Source: CAJQQY01 sp964352225
GTDB lineage: Bacteria; Bacteroidota; Bacteroidia; Chitinophagales; Saprospiraceae
Assembly: GCA_964352225.1 (NCBI GenBank)
Contig: CAYGRM010000206.1
Span: 1-11,826 of the forward strand
DNA length: 11,826 nt
Direction of reading: 5' to 3'
The notes under the pieces were generated by a model. The model ran no database searches. It saw nothing but the letters and a program-made list of their open reading frames with translations, and had not been told where the DNA came from. Shown one piece after another: positions 1 through 6,682 of this stretch; positions within the stretch are counted from its first letter, which is position 1, and each line of letters opens with the position of its first letter. The translations under genes and the position numbers were made by a program.

Positions 1-972
1 AATTTAGAGGGCGTAGAATTCATTTCAAAAACACTCCAAGAAGTTGCTTTCTTCGAATATGGAAAAGGAGGAGATCAGACTTTTGGTATCGTCAAAGGCG
101 TTGATGAAAATTTTGCCAAGGTCAATCGAATTGATTCTATTATCCGGGAAGGTGAGTATATCTTAAAAATTGATGACAAGGATATGGCAGTCATTGGAGC
201 TGGTGTTCGAAGGAAATTGGCTCTTAATTTAGATGATCCTTTTACGCCACTATCGATTTATTCTGCAAAGAGAAAAAAGGTTTCTGCCACTAGCCAACCC
301 TTTAAAAAAGTAGCAATTTTTCCTTCAGGAGTTTTTGCAGCCTACCAAGAAGAATTAGATAATCAATATGTTTTTACCTCATTAAAATTCGCCGAAGATT
401 TATTGAGTTTGCCTAACCGATTGAGTGCATTGGAAATTAAATTCAACCCTGCCATCAATCAGTCTCAAACTGTCGAAGCTATCCAAAAGATAGTCGGCCC
501 AAAATTCGAAATCAAAGATCGCTACCAGCAAGAAGAAACTTATTTTAATGTTTTGAAAATGGAAAAATGGTTGATGTTTGCTTTATTGAGCTTTGCCATG
601 ATCTTAGTCGCCTTTAATATGGTAGGTGCGCTTTGGGTAATTGTTTTGGATAAAAAGAAAGACATTGCCATCCTGAAATCAATGGGTGCCGAAAATTCAC
701 AGATTAGAAATATCTTTTTGAATAATGGGCTTTTGTTAACTAGTTTAGGAATATTTATTGGAATTGTTTTATCTCTTATTCTATATATCATTCATCAAAA
801 ATGGGGGCTCGTCACCATGCCTGAAGGTTCTATCATTGATATTTATCCTTCGAGTTTACGTTTTGGAGATTTCATTGTCGTTTCATTCACCGTGATGTTA
901 ATTGGATTATTAGCAACTTTGGGACCCGCCCGCCGAGCGGCAAAGATTAATACGTTAATTCAAGAAGGGTGA
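1..972 (+). CDS. FtsX-like ABC transporter permease, 3' part (5' end outside window)
   Basis: The reading frame is open from the first base to a TGA at 970-972, so 323 C-terminal residues are seen; the ATG at 184 is internal. Roughly the first 185 residues are a soluble extracytoplasmic domain of the MacB periplasmic-core type. Three hydrophobic segments follow, at about residues 190-215, 235-264 and 288-308, and the protein ends in the PARRAAKI motif typical of FtsX permeases. The Lys-Lys-Asp stretch and 'AILKSMGA' after the first helix are the usual FtsX cytoplasmic loop. Known family members (LolC/LolE, MacB, FtsX) work with a separate ATPase to move lipoproteins or other substrates, or to transmit force across the inner membrane. 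The ATPase partner is not in the window. Lipoprotein release (LolE-like) is a reasonable guess, given the many lipoproteins, but the substrate cannot be read from the sequence. The call as an FtsX permease is firm. Confidence 0.9.
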   Translation, partial: NLEGVEFISKTLQEVAFFEYGKGGDQTFGIVKGVDENFAKVNRIDSIIREGEYILKIDDKDMAVIGAGVRRKLALNLDDPFTPLSIYSAKRKKVSATSQPFKKVAIFPSGVFAAYQEELDNQYVFTSLKFAEDLLSLPNRLSALEIKFNPAINQSQTVEAIQKIVGPKFEIKDRYQQEETYFNVLKMEKWLMFALLSFAMILVAFNMVGALWVIVLDKKKDIAILKSMGAENSQIRNIFLNNGLLLTSLGIFIGIVLSLILYIIHQKWGLVTMPEGSIIDIYPSSLRFGDFIVVSFTVMLIGLLATLGPARRAAKINTLIQEG

Positions 973-979
973 TTTTTTT

Positions 980-1101
980 GAATATCGAATAACGATTTAA
1001 GAACAAGGATTTTAGAAGTTTGACGATTTTATTCAATTTTTGCTGTGAGAAGTTTCGTCAAACTTCGTAATTCTTAAATCCTTGTTCAATATTCGATATT
1101 C
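980..1101. repeat. Large imperfect inverted repeat, copy 1 of a dispersed element
   Basis: The outer arms GAATATCGAAT (980-990) and ATTCGATATTC (1091-1101) are perfect complements. Inside them, 1001-1012 pairs with 1076-1087 (12 bp, GAACAAGGATTT) and 1015-1026 pairs with 1055-1066 (12 bp). The two arms carry the same short words in a different order: GATTTAAGAA comes before GAACAAGG on the left, while the right arm has the fused form. The element starts 7 bases after the permease stop and ends 55 bases before the next gene. A degenerate relative lies at 9502-9605, also directly behind a stop codon. It could be a REP/MITE-like element, and it could stop or stabilise transcripts. No transposase is nearby. 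Confidence 0.7.
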
Positions 1102-1130
1102 CCACCTCTCTAATCTTTTCAAAATATTAT

Positions 1131-1138
1131 TATTTTTG
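1131..1138 (+). promoter_or_regulatory. Candidate Bacteroidota -7 promoter element
   Basis: TATTTTTG matches the phylum's -7 consensus TAnnTTTG exactly and lies 18 bases before the ATG at 1157, which would give a very short leader. No convincing -33 TTTG is seen at the usual spacing, so the call rests on one box in AT-rich DNA. Confidence 0.35.
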
Positions 1139-1156
1139 CAGTCAAAAAAACAAAAC

Positions 1157-1513
1157 ATGGAAGAGTGGCAAGTAGAGTACCAATGGCTTCGAGTAAGACA
1201 TGTAGTTAGAAAATCAATGGGTAAAACGGAATTACCCAATATGAATAATATTTTATTTTTGATTGGGATTCAAGAATTGGGTCGCTTTGATGATAATTTC
1301 ACCAAAGAAGAAAAACAAGACTTGATGCATGTGGCTGTTTGCACATTGCTAGAACCTGATGGTTATTTCAAATTCAAAGGTCGAGATGCCGATGGCTGGC
1401 CTCATTTTGACACACTCCGACCTATTGATATTGAAGGTGTACATAGTCAAGAAGAACTACTCAAAATCAAAGTCATTGAATATTTTAAAAACTTAAATGA
1501 CGAAGAAGAGTAA
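1157..1513 (+). CDS. Conserved-looking hypothetical protein, 118 aa
   Basis: I do not recognise a named family. The protein is small and soluble, with no signal peptide or membrane segment, and ends in an acidic tail (NDEEE). It has a basic N-terminal patch (residues 12-22, with the RVRHVVRK stretch), a hydrophobic core around NNILFLIGIQELG, and a charged middle containing LEPDGYF and DADGWPHFD. The reading frame stays open back to a TTG at 1082, but that start lies inside the right arm of the inverted repeat. The ATG at 1157 follows a candidate -7 box and gives a plausible cytoplasmic N-terminus (MEEWQVEYQ), so it is preferred. No clear Shine-Dalgarno sequence is seen, which is usual in this phylum. 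The gene is bounded by the repeat upstream and a strong hairpin downstream, so it is probably transcribed alone. From memory similar proteins occur across Bacteroidota; this was not checked. Confidence 0.75.
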   Translation: MEEWQVEYQWLRVRHVVRKSMGKTELPNMNNILFLIGIQELGRFDDNFTKEEKQDLMHVAVCTLLEPDGYFKFKGRDADGWPHFDTLRPIDIEGVHSQEELLKIKVIEYFKNLNDEEE

Positions 1514-1527
1514 GCAATTATTTATTG

Positions 1528-1583
1528 ATGAGTGATGGACTATGAGTAATAAATAATCATCACTCATAGTTTATCACTTTTTT
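1528..1583 (+). terminator. Terminator-like hairpin with an alternative competing stem
   Basis: Bases 1532-1547 can pair with 1562-1577 to form a 16-bp stem that includes two G-U pairs. It has a 14-base loop and is followed at once by TTTTTT (1578-1583), so it looks like an intrinsic terminator for the gene ending at 1513. A second perfect 10-bp stem, ATGAGTGATG (1528-1537) with CATCACTCAT (1558-1567), uses bases from both arms of the first, so the two cannot coexist. The T-run ends only 13 bases before the ATG of the next gene. Confidence 0.6.
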
Positions 1584-1596
1584 AAAAACAACTTTT

Positions 1597-2238
1597 ATGA
1601 AACGATTGATATTACTACTTTTTATAGGAACGCTTTTGATGCTTTCCTCGTGTAAAGAAACTTCACCTCATGCCATTATCAAAACTGACATGGGAGATAT
1701 CAAAGTCAAATTATTCGAAAGTACGCCACGACATACTGAACAATTTATCACATTAGCTAAGAGAGGTTTTTATGATGGCTTAATATTTCATAGAATAATG
1801 AGAGGCTTTATGATTCAAGGTGGTAACACTAATATCAGAACAGAAGAAGTAGCTGCTGAGATCGCTGAAAATCCAGCTGAAATCGATCATGAAATTGGAG
1901 AATATCACTATCGAGGTTCTCTTGCTGCAGCTAGAACTACCAACCCTGAAAAAAGATCTGGTTCACAGTTTTACATAGTGGATGGATCACCTGTAACTGA
2001 TCAAATGTTGGATGGAGTTGAGCGTAGAACGGGAATCAAATATACAAATGCAGAACGGGCTCTTTACAAGCAAGTTGGAGGTAGACCTGATTTGGATGGC
2101 AATTATACAGTTTTTGGGGAGGTTGTTTCGGGAATAGAAGTAGTGGATAAGATTGCTGCAGCTCCTGCTCCTCCAAATCCAAATGGAAGTCGTCCTTTTG
2201 AAGATATTAAAATGAAAATTTACATCGTTTACGAATAA
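1597..2238 (+). CDS. Lipoprotein cyclophilin-type peptidyl-prolyl cis-trans isomerase
   Basis: This enzyme would catalyse cis-trans isomerisation of X-Pro bonds during folding of exported proteins. The 213-residue protein begins with a lipoprotein signal (hydrophobic residues 4-16, lipobox LSSC, lipidated Cys19), so it should sit in the envelope facing the periplasm. The cyclophilin domain covers about residues 25-213. Active-site signatures are FHR (64-66), FMIQGG (71-76), GSQFYIV (122-128) and LDGNYTVFGEV (167-177). The catalytic Arg66 and the Phe, Met and Gln positions of the proline pocket are all present. An insert of about 30 residues after GSQFYIV (containing RTGIKYTNAER) is also found in the next gene. 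The loop normally carrying GTGGPGY is replaced by a different, acidic stretch here. The ATG follows a terminator-like hairpin by 13 bases; the next gene starts 31 bases downstream, which suggests an operon. The family call is firm; the client proteins are unknown. Confidence 0.93.
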   Translation: MKRLILLLFIGTLLMLSSCKETSPHAIIKTDMGDIKVKLFESTPRHTEQFITLAKRGFYDGLIFHRIMRGFMIQGGNTNIRTEEVAAEIAENPAEIDHEIGEYHYRGSLAAARTTNPEKRSGSQFYIVDGSPVTDQMLDGVERRTGIKYTNAERALYKQVGGRPDLDGNYTVFGEVVSGIEVVDKIAAAPAPPNPNGSRPFEDIKMKIYIVYE

Positions 2239-2269
2239 AAAAATTCCCAAAATAGAACAATATCAAATT

Positions 2270-3166
2270 ATGGTTTTTACAAAAAAAATGATTGCCCTGT
2301 GGTGTTTGGCTGTGTTTTTATTTACTTCATGTGCTAAACCAGTTGCTAATTTTATGATTACCGATGAGGCTGTAAAAGCAGCTCCAGCCAAAATTACTTT
2401 TGAAAATAAAAGTAAAAAAGCAGAATCATACGAGTGGGATTTTGGAGATGGAAATATCTCTGGTGAAGAAGCTCCTTCTCATCAATATTTCAAACCAGGG
2501 AAATATACCATTACTCTAAAAGCAATTAAAGAAGGTAAGATAAGCACTAAAACTAAAGAAATCGAAATCGAATCTCCCGAAGAATGTTTAGTGGAGATGG
2601 AAACCTCGATGGGAACAATGATTATTCTTTTGTACAGCGCGACACCAAATCATCGCGATAACTTCATCAAATTAGCGGAAGAAGGTTTCTACGATGATTT
2701 ACTTTTTCATCGAGTGATGAATGGTTTTATGGTTCAAGGCGGTGATCCAAATTCTCGCAATGCTTCTACCAATGCTCAATTAGGAAGTGGTGGCCCCGGC
2801 TATCAAATTGCGGCTGAATTTGTTGATTCGCTCATTCATAATAAAGGTGCTTTGGCAGCTGCTCGGCAACCTGATTATGTTAATCCTCAACTAAAATCCT
2901 CTGGCTCTCAATTTTACATCGTTCATGGAACAAGTGTTACACCAGAGCAATTAGATCTATTTGAAAAGAGAACAGGTATAAAATATACCGAAGCGCAACG
3001 CAAGAAATATTATGACATGGGGGGCACTCCTCAGTTAGATCACAACTATGTTGTATTCGGTCAAGTGATTTATGGGATGGAGGTTATTGATAAAATCGCT
3101 GAGACAGCTGTAAATGGAACACGGCCTAAGACAGATGTCAAAATGAAAGTTAGAGTTATAAAATAA
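2270..3166 (+). CDS. Lipoprotein PKD-domain/cyclophilin fusion (peptidyl-prolyl isomerase)
   Basis: The 298-residue protein has a lipoprotein signal with Cys21 in FTSC, a PKD domain at about residues 25-102 marked by the WDFGDG motif (56-61) and the following SHQYFKPGKYTITL strand, and then a complete cyclophilin domain (about 106-298). Catalytic signatures are FHR (146-148), FMVQGG (153-158), GSGGPGY (172-178), GSQFYIV (212-218) and LDHNYVVFGQV (257-267). It would act as an envelope-anchored proline isomerase. PKD domains are Ig-like folds that usually serve as spacers or bind protein or glycan, so here the domain may hold the isomerase away from the membrane or recruit clients. It shares an insert with the RTGIKYT motif with the preceding paralog, which points to tandem duplication followed by gain or loss of the PKD domain. 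The ATG at 2270 is used; an in-frame ATG at 2288 would shorten only the n-region of the signal. Confidence 0.92.
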   Translation: MVFTKKMIALWCLAVFLFTSCAKPVANFMITDEAVKAAPAKITFENKSKKAESYEWDFGDGNISGEEAPSHQYFKPGKYTITLKAIKEGKISTKTKEIEIESPEECLVEMETSMGTMIILLYSATPNHRDNFIKLAEEGFYDDLLFHRVMNGFMVQGGDPNSRNASTNAQLGSGGPGYQIAAEFVDSLIHNKGALAAARQPDYVNPQLKSSGSQFYIVHGTSVTPEQLDLFEKRTGIKYTEAQRKKYYDMGGTPQLDHNYVVFGQVIYGMEVIDKIAETAVNGTRPKTDVKMKVRVIK

Positions 3167-3211
3167 TTCGAATTCAATTTTAAAAATCAATCATAAAATA
3201 GCTTATTTAAA

Positions 3212-3976
3212 ATGGCTGAAAATAAAATATTAGGAATTGACGTAGGTGCTTCTGGAATCAAGGGAGCTATTGTAAATATCGAAACTGGAGAATTAGTTAC
3301 AGAACGTTATAGAGTTCCAACTCCTTTCCCTTCCAAACCCAAAGCAGTTGCCAAAGCAATTACAGATGTTGCTAACCACTTTGAATGGAAAGGATTAATT
3401 GGGGTTGGATTTCCATCAGTAATTCATAATGGAACTGCTAAAACTGCTGCTAACGTTGATAAAAAATGGATTGGAACAGATGTCGAAAAGTTACTTTCTA
3501 AAGCAACAGGATCCCCCGTTTATGTAAAAAACGATGCTGATGTGGCTGGAATTGCTGAAATCCAATTTGGTGCTGGAAAAGGATCTAAAGGAACGGTCAT
3601 TTTGATTACTATTGGTTCGGGGTTAGGATCTGCTGTTTTTATTGATAGTCTTTTATTACCAAATTCTGAATTGGGTCATTTAAAATTTAAAGGAATGATT
3701 GCAGAGCACTATGCAGCAGACTCCGTTCGGAAAAAATTGGAACTCAGTTGGGATGACTGGGCAAAAAGATTCAATGAATATCTTCAACATCTTGAATTCT
3801 TATTTTCCCCTGATCTTATTCTATTAGGCGGTGGATCAAGTAAAAAATTTGAAAAATATAGCCATTTAATTAAACTAAACTGCCCCGTACTACCCGCTAA
3901 ATTACTTAATAATGCAGGTATAATTGGAGCCGCTTCGATGGCAGCTCTAAATGCAAAAAAGACCATGACTAGCTAG
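3212..3976 (+). CDS. ppgK: Polyphosphate glucokinase (ROK family)
   Basis: The 254-residue cytoplasmic enzyme would phosphorylate glucose to glucose-6-phosphate with polyphosphate (and possibly ATP) as donor. The N-terminal phosphate-binding loop is GIDVGASGIKG (8-18). The motif TAANVDKKWIGTD (78-90), the NDAD segment with the likely catalytic base Asp108, the second phosphate loop TIGSGLGS (133-140), ELGH (153-156) and the C-terminal FSPDLILLGGGSSKKF (198-213) all match the polyphosphate-glucokinase branch better than ordinary ROK glucokinases. The zinc-binding cysteine cluster of classical ROK proteins is absent, as expected in this branch, and the length fits. The gene starts 45 bases after the cyclophilin fusion and may be co-transcribed with it. 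The last codons (KKTMTS-stop) are encoded by the left half of a palindromic terminator. Donor preference cannot be proven from sequence. Confidence 0.87.
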   Translation: MAENKILGIDVGASGIKGAIVNIETGELVTERYRVPTPFPSKPKAVAKAITDVANHFEWKGLIGVGFPSVIHNGTAKTAANVDKKWIGTDVEKLLSKATGSPVYVKNDADVAGIAEIQFGAGKGSKGTVILITIGSGLGSAVFIDSLLLPNSELGHLKFKGMIAEHYAADSVRKKLELSWDDWAKRFNEYLQHLEFLFSPDLILLGGGSSKKFEKYSHLIKLNCPVLPAKLLNNAGIIGAASMAALNAKKTMTS

Positions 3977-3990
3977 TCATGGTCTTTTTT
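3955..3990. terminator. Perfect palindromic bidirectional terminator overlapping the ppgK stop
   Basis: A 24-base perfect palindrome (3961-3984, half-site GACCATGACTAG) is flanked by six A on the left and a T-run on the right, so it works as an intrinsic terminator on both strands. It separates ppgK (plus strand) from the convergent M48-like gene (minus strand, ending at 4013). The TAG stop of ppgK (3974-3976) lies inside it. Confidence 0.9.
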
Positions 3991-4012
3991 TTATTTTTTT
4001 ATTAAAAACAAA

Positions 4013-4858
4013 TTAAGGTAACTTCTTAATTACTTTATCCAAATATCTTTGAGAATAGGTAGAATCTGATGCTCCACAAACTTCTACTCTATTATGAATA
4101 AAGTTCGTCAAATCATCAACCCGAGTATCTGTAACTGGTCTTGCTTGAAGCCACTTAATAGTTTTGAGTGGATCTCCTCCTCCCCTTTTTATAAGTGATA
4201 ATAGCCCTTCCCCATCCCATTCAAATTCACAAATAACATCTGTACAAAATTGGTCAGCTGCTGTAATTACTTTTTCATCAAAAATCATTTCGCCCATGGC
4301 ATAAGCAATATCTAATACGATTAAATCACTTTCTGGATCTTCTGAAATTACTTTACTTAATTTTTTGCTCCCAAACTCTGTTTTTAATCGATTAATCAAA
4401 TTATCAGAATCCGCATATGCAATCTCATGCGCCATCATTCCAATTAACTCATGTTCTCCTCGCAAAAATTTCAATAACCCACTACAAATAAAAAGATGAC
4501 CTCCAGGAACCATAAATGCATTTAAGTCTTCATCGTTTTCCAAAATAGAAACCTTCCAATCAAATTCAGTTCGTCTTTGAACCGTTGCGGTATTTGATAT
4601 TTGGTTAATTAATGTATTTAAATGAATATATACTTCTTGGTAATCTTTTTCTACTAATACATTAAACCCATTTGATGGTTCGTTAATCATGGTGGAAATA
4701 GCATTTCCAATCATGATTTGATCTCCCTCGTCAAATTCATCTTTCGATTGCCCTACTACAATATCATCTTGAGGATCAGGTCGACAAGAATTCATTAAAC
4801 CAATCATTAGAAATAAGCATAAAATAAAGGAAATTGATGTAGATGTTCTTTTTATCAT
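4013..4858 (-). CDS. M48-type peptidase-like lipoprotein, zinc site degenerate (probable pseudoenzyme)
   Basis: The 281-residue protein has a lipoprotein signal peptide (hydrophobic 9-22, lipidated Cys25 in MNSC), so it should be anchored in the envelope. It keeps the M48 metallopeptidase scaffold: NAFMVPGGHLFICSGLL (113-129), the helix with AHE (143-145), and the downstream AADQF segment (200-204) followed by the GGG/DP region. The zinc motif HExxH reads HEIAY, so the second His is Tyr148 (codon TAT, 4415-4417). The third ligand, Glu in the usual EAD, is Ala200. Two of three zinc ligands are therefore missing while the surrounding fold is intact and the frame is open, so this looks like an inactive family member rather than a decaying gene. 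Four cysteines (125, 205, 210, 261) in the mature part could form disulfides. Known active relatives are BepA/LoiP-like quality-control proteases; here a binding or chaperone role is inferred. It is convergent with ppgK and transcribed alone. Confidence 0.8.
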   Translation of the reverse strand: MIKRTSTSISFILCLFLMIGLMNSCRPDPQDDIVVGQSKDEFDEGDQIMIGNAISTMINEPSNGFNVLVEKDYQEVYIHLNTLINQISNTATVQRRTEFDWKVSILENDEDLNAFMVPGGHLFICSGLLKFLRGEHELIGMMAHEIAYADSDNLINRLKTEFGSKKLSKVISEDPESDLIVLDIAYAMGEMIFDEKVITAADQFCTDVICEFEWDGEGLLSLIKRGGGDPLKTIKWLQARPVTDTRVDDLTNFIHNRVEVCGASDSTYSQRYLDKVIKKLP

Positions 4859-4918
4859 GGTTAAATTTTAAAAGGAGATATGGGTATTATGTTGGAAGGA
4901 ATTCAACATCTACCTTTC

Positions 4919-4927
4919 CAAAAAATA
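4919..4927 (-). promoter_or_regulatory. Weak candidate -7 element for the M48-like gene
   Basis: On the minus strand this reads TATTTTTTG, one base longer between TA and TTTG than the TAnnTTTG consensus. It lies about 60 bases before the start at 4858, just after the terminator of the upstream TPR gene. The same word occurs upstream of the OmpA-family gene. No -33 box is evident. Confidence 0.22.
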
Positions 4928-4939
4928 TGCCACGCAATT

Positions 4940-4974
4940 AAAAAAGCACCTTTTGGATAATTCCCAAAAGGTGC
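4940..4974 (-). terminator. Intrinsic terminator of the TPR gene
   Basis: GCACCTTTTGG (4946-4956) and CCAAAAGGTGC (4964-4974) form a perfect 11-bp stem with a 7-base loop. Read on the minus strand it is followed by TTTTTT (4945-4940). It lies 35 bases after the stop of the TPR protein gene. Confidence 0.9.
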
Positions 4975-5009
4975 CTCTACAAAACTTATTTTTTAAACCG
5001 GCAGTTATT

Positions 5010-6407
5010 TTACATTTTAAAAGAATTGATCAGCGCTAACACCTCTGAATCTTGCTCCAATTCTGGCGTTAACTTAAACAAAGATTCTAATAATGAAGCA
5101 TTCTCTTCGAGTGCTTGGGTCAATGTTTGCAAAGCTTCTTTCCTTTTACTCATCGCAAATAAACAGGCTACTTTACAGTACAAAAGTTCAGTATCAACCG
5201 TATAAATTTGCGCTTCATCCAAAATTGAAAATGCCTCTTCGCTATCTCCCATTTTCATCAAAAAGGTAGCATATTGTGTCCAATATTTTCCTAACTCAGG
5301 AGCCATATCAGTCGCTTTTTGGAAAAAGATTCTAGCTTGTTGGGCATTTTTATTTTTAAAATAGGCTTCTGCGATGGCAATTAGATATTCTTCCCGATCA
5401 CAATCTGCTTCAATAGCTTGGTTATAGTAGTGAATAGCATCATCCCATTTTTCTTCATACATATGACATTCTCCCATTCTAAACAATGCCATACTATTAG
5501 CACCATTTTGTTCAATAGCTTTTAAATAATAGCTTTTAGCAATTGAAATCTCCCCTAAGTGTTCATAGCAAAATCCAATTTTACCGTAAACATCACTATC
5601 TGCAGGAGTAATTTCCATGAACTCTTGATACATCTTAAGAGCCTTCTCATAATTCTCCGCCATGATGTAGGACTCCGCCCCATCTTTATATGCTATTTCA
5701 AATTTGCTGTTAATGATGAAAGAATATTCAAATGCCTCAGCGGCCGTTTCGTAATCTTCCATACAAAAATAGGCTTGACCTAGATTATACCATGCCAAAT
5801 AAGAATAGGGATGATCTTCGATGATAGCTAAATGCAATTCTACACTCTCTTCATACATCCCAGCCATCTCTACGGCTAGCCAAATTTTATTTAATAAAAT
5901 AGGATGATTCGGATCTTTCTGCAAAGCCTTCTTCAGAACGGAAAACATCTTTTTGAAATCACCATTGATCTCATGAATTTTTGCTAATAAGAAAAGTACT
6001 TGCGATTGTTCTGCGTCTCCAAAGTTTTGGTAAAGGGTTTTTAAAATGTCGTAGGCTAATTTAAATTCTCCGAATTCAATCCAGACTTCGGCTTGTAGAA
6101 GATTTAGATCAAAATTTTCAGGGGAGTAGGCCAAGCCTTTTTCCAAATAAATTAAAGCCTCATCAAATTCTTCTATTTCTACCAATAATCTACTCTTGTG
6201 AAATAAAAACTCCATAGAGGATACATATTGCACTATCCCAAAATCGCAAACCTCAATGGCTTTTTCAATCTGGTCTTCATTTTCAAAATATAAGACTAGG
6301 TCCAAAAGTGCCGTTTTCTCAAAAAAACACACCGTTCCCTTTTGTGACATGTCCGAAAACTTTAAAATAAGCTTTTTTAATATGTTTTCTTCGTGGTAAT
6401 ATTTCAT
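5010..6407 (-). CDS. Cytoplasmic tetratricopeptide-repeat protein, 465 aa
   Basis: The protein is nearly all TPR-type helix pairs, about ten to twelve repeats of roughly 34 residues between residues 35 and 435. The clearest are around 66-99, 200-234 (AWYNLGQAYFCMEDYETAAEAFEYSF), 238-268, 272-302, 306-336 and 340-370, with the usual Trp/Leu-Gly-Tyr-Ala-Pro spacing. There is no signal peptide or membrane segment, so it should be a cytoplasmic scaffold or adaptor. No enzymatic domain is attached, and the sequence gives no partner or pathway. The N-terminal 30 residues (MKYYHEENILKKLILKFSDM) are not repeat-like; an internal ATG at codon 20 is a possible alternative start, but the ATG at 6407 is kept because the open frame gives no reason to prefer it. 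It has its own terminator and a 325-base upstream gap, so it is probably monocistronic. Large TPR-only proteins of this sort are common in Bacteroidota. Confidence 0.88.
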   Translation of the reverse strand: MKYYHEENILKKLILKFSDMSQKGTVCFFEKTALLDLVLYFENEDQIEKAIEVCDFGIVQYVSSMEFLFHKSRLLVEIEEFDEALIYLEKGLAYSPENFDLNLLQAEVWIEFGEFKLAYDILKTLYQNFGDAEQSQVLFLLAKIHEINGDFKKMFSVLKKALQKDPNHPILLNKIWLAVEMAGMYEESVELHLAIIEDHPYSYLAWYNLGQAYFCMEDYETAAEAFEYSFIINSKFEIAYKDGAESYIMAENYEKALKMYQEFMEITPADSDVYGKIGFCYEHLGEISIAKSYYLKAIEQNGANSMALFRMGECHMYEEKWDDAIHYYNQAIEADCDREEYLIAIAEAYFKNKNAQQARIFFQKATDMAPELGKYWTQYATFLMKMGDSEEAFSILDEAQIYTVDTELLYCKVACLFAMSKRKEALQTLTQALEENASLLESLFKLTPELEQDSEVLALINSFKM

Positions 6408-6531
6408 TTTTATAACTTGTTTAAAGTGGTATCTTTTGTAAAGATTGAAAAATTCTATTTAAGAAACTACTTTTTTAAAGAAAAAAAAATCAATATTTTC
6501 TGGTATTAAACTAAATTATAACGTGTATAAC

Positions 6532-6548
6532 ATATTGATTATCAATAT
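6532..6548. promoter_or_regulatory. Perfect dyad, candidate operator upstream of the TPR gene
   Basis: ATATTGAT (6532-6539) and ATCAATAT (6541-6548) are perfect half-sites around a single T. The element is 125 bases upstream of the TPR start. Its shape suits a dimeric regulator, but dyads this short also arise by chance in such AT-rich DNA, and no known motif is recognised. Confidence 0.25.
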
Positions 6549-6682
6549 ATTACGAAATGAAATAAATTATAAATAAATTTAGTATATCATTTAAATGCCT
6601 CTTTTCCATGCATTAATACATGTCAAAGAATCACATCTATTTTGAGAAAAAACGAATTTGGAGTACTAGATTTTTAGGTAGG

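Noticed and set aside
540..791. Minus-strand open frame of 83 codons
   Set aside because: It is antisense to the membrane region of the FtsX permease and has no recognisable features.
1082..1156. Upstream TTG start extending the 118-residue hypothetical protein
   Set aside because: The extension lies inside the arm of the large inverted repeat and precedes the only candidate -7 box.
1033..1239. Minus-strand open frame of 68 codons
   Set aside because: It overlaps the inverted repeat and the start of the 1157-1513 gene on the other strand, with low-complexity coding.
1987..2250. Minus-strand open frame of 87 codons
   Set aside because: It is fully antisense to a well-supported cyclophilin domain.
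3784..3966. Minus-strand open frame of 60 codons
   Set aside because: It is antisense to the conserved C-terminus of the polyphosphate glucokinase.
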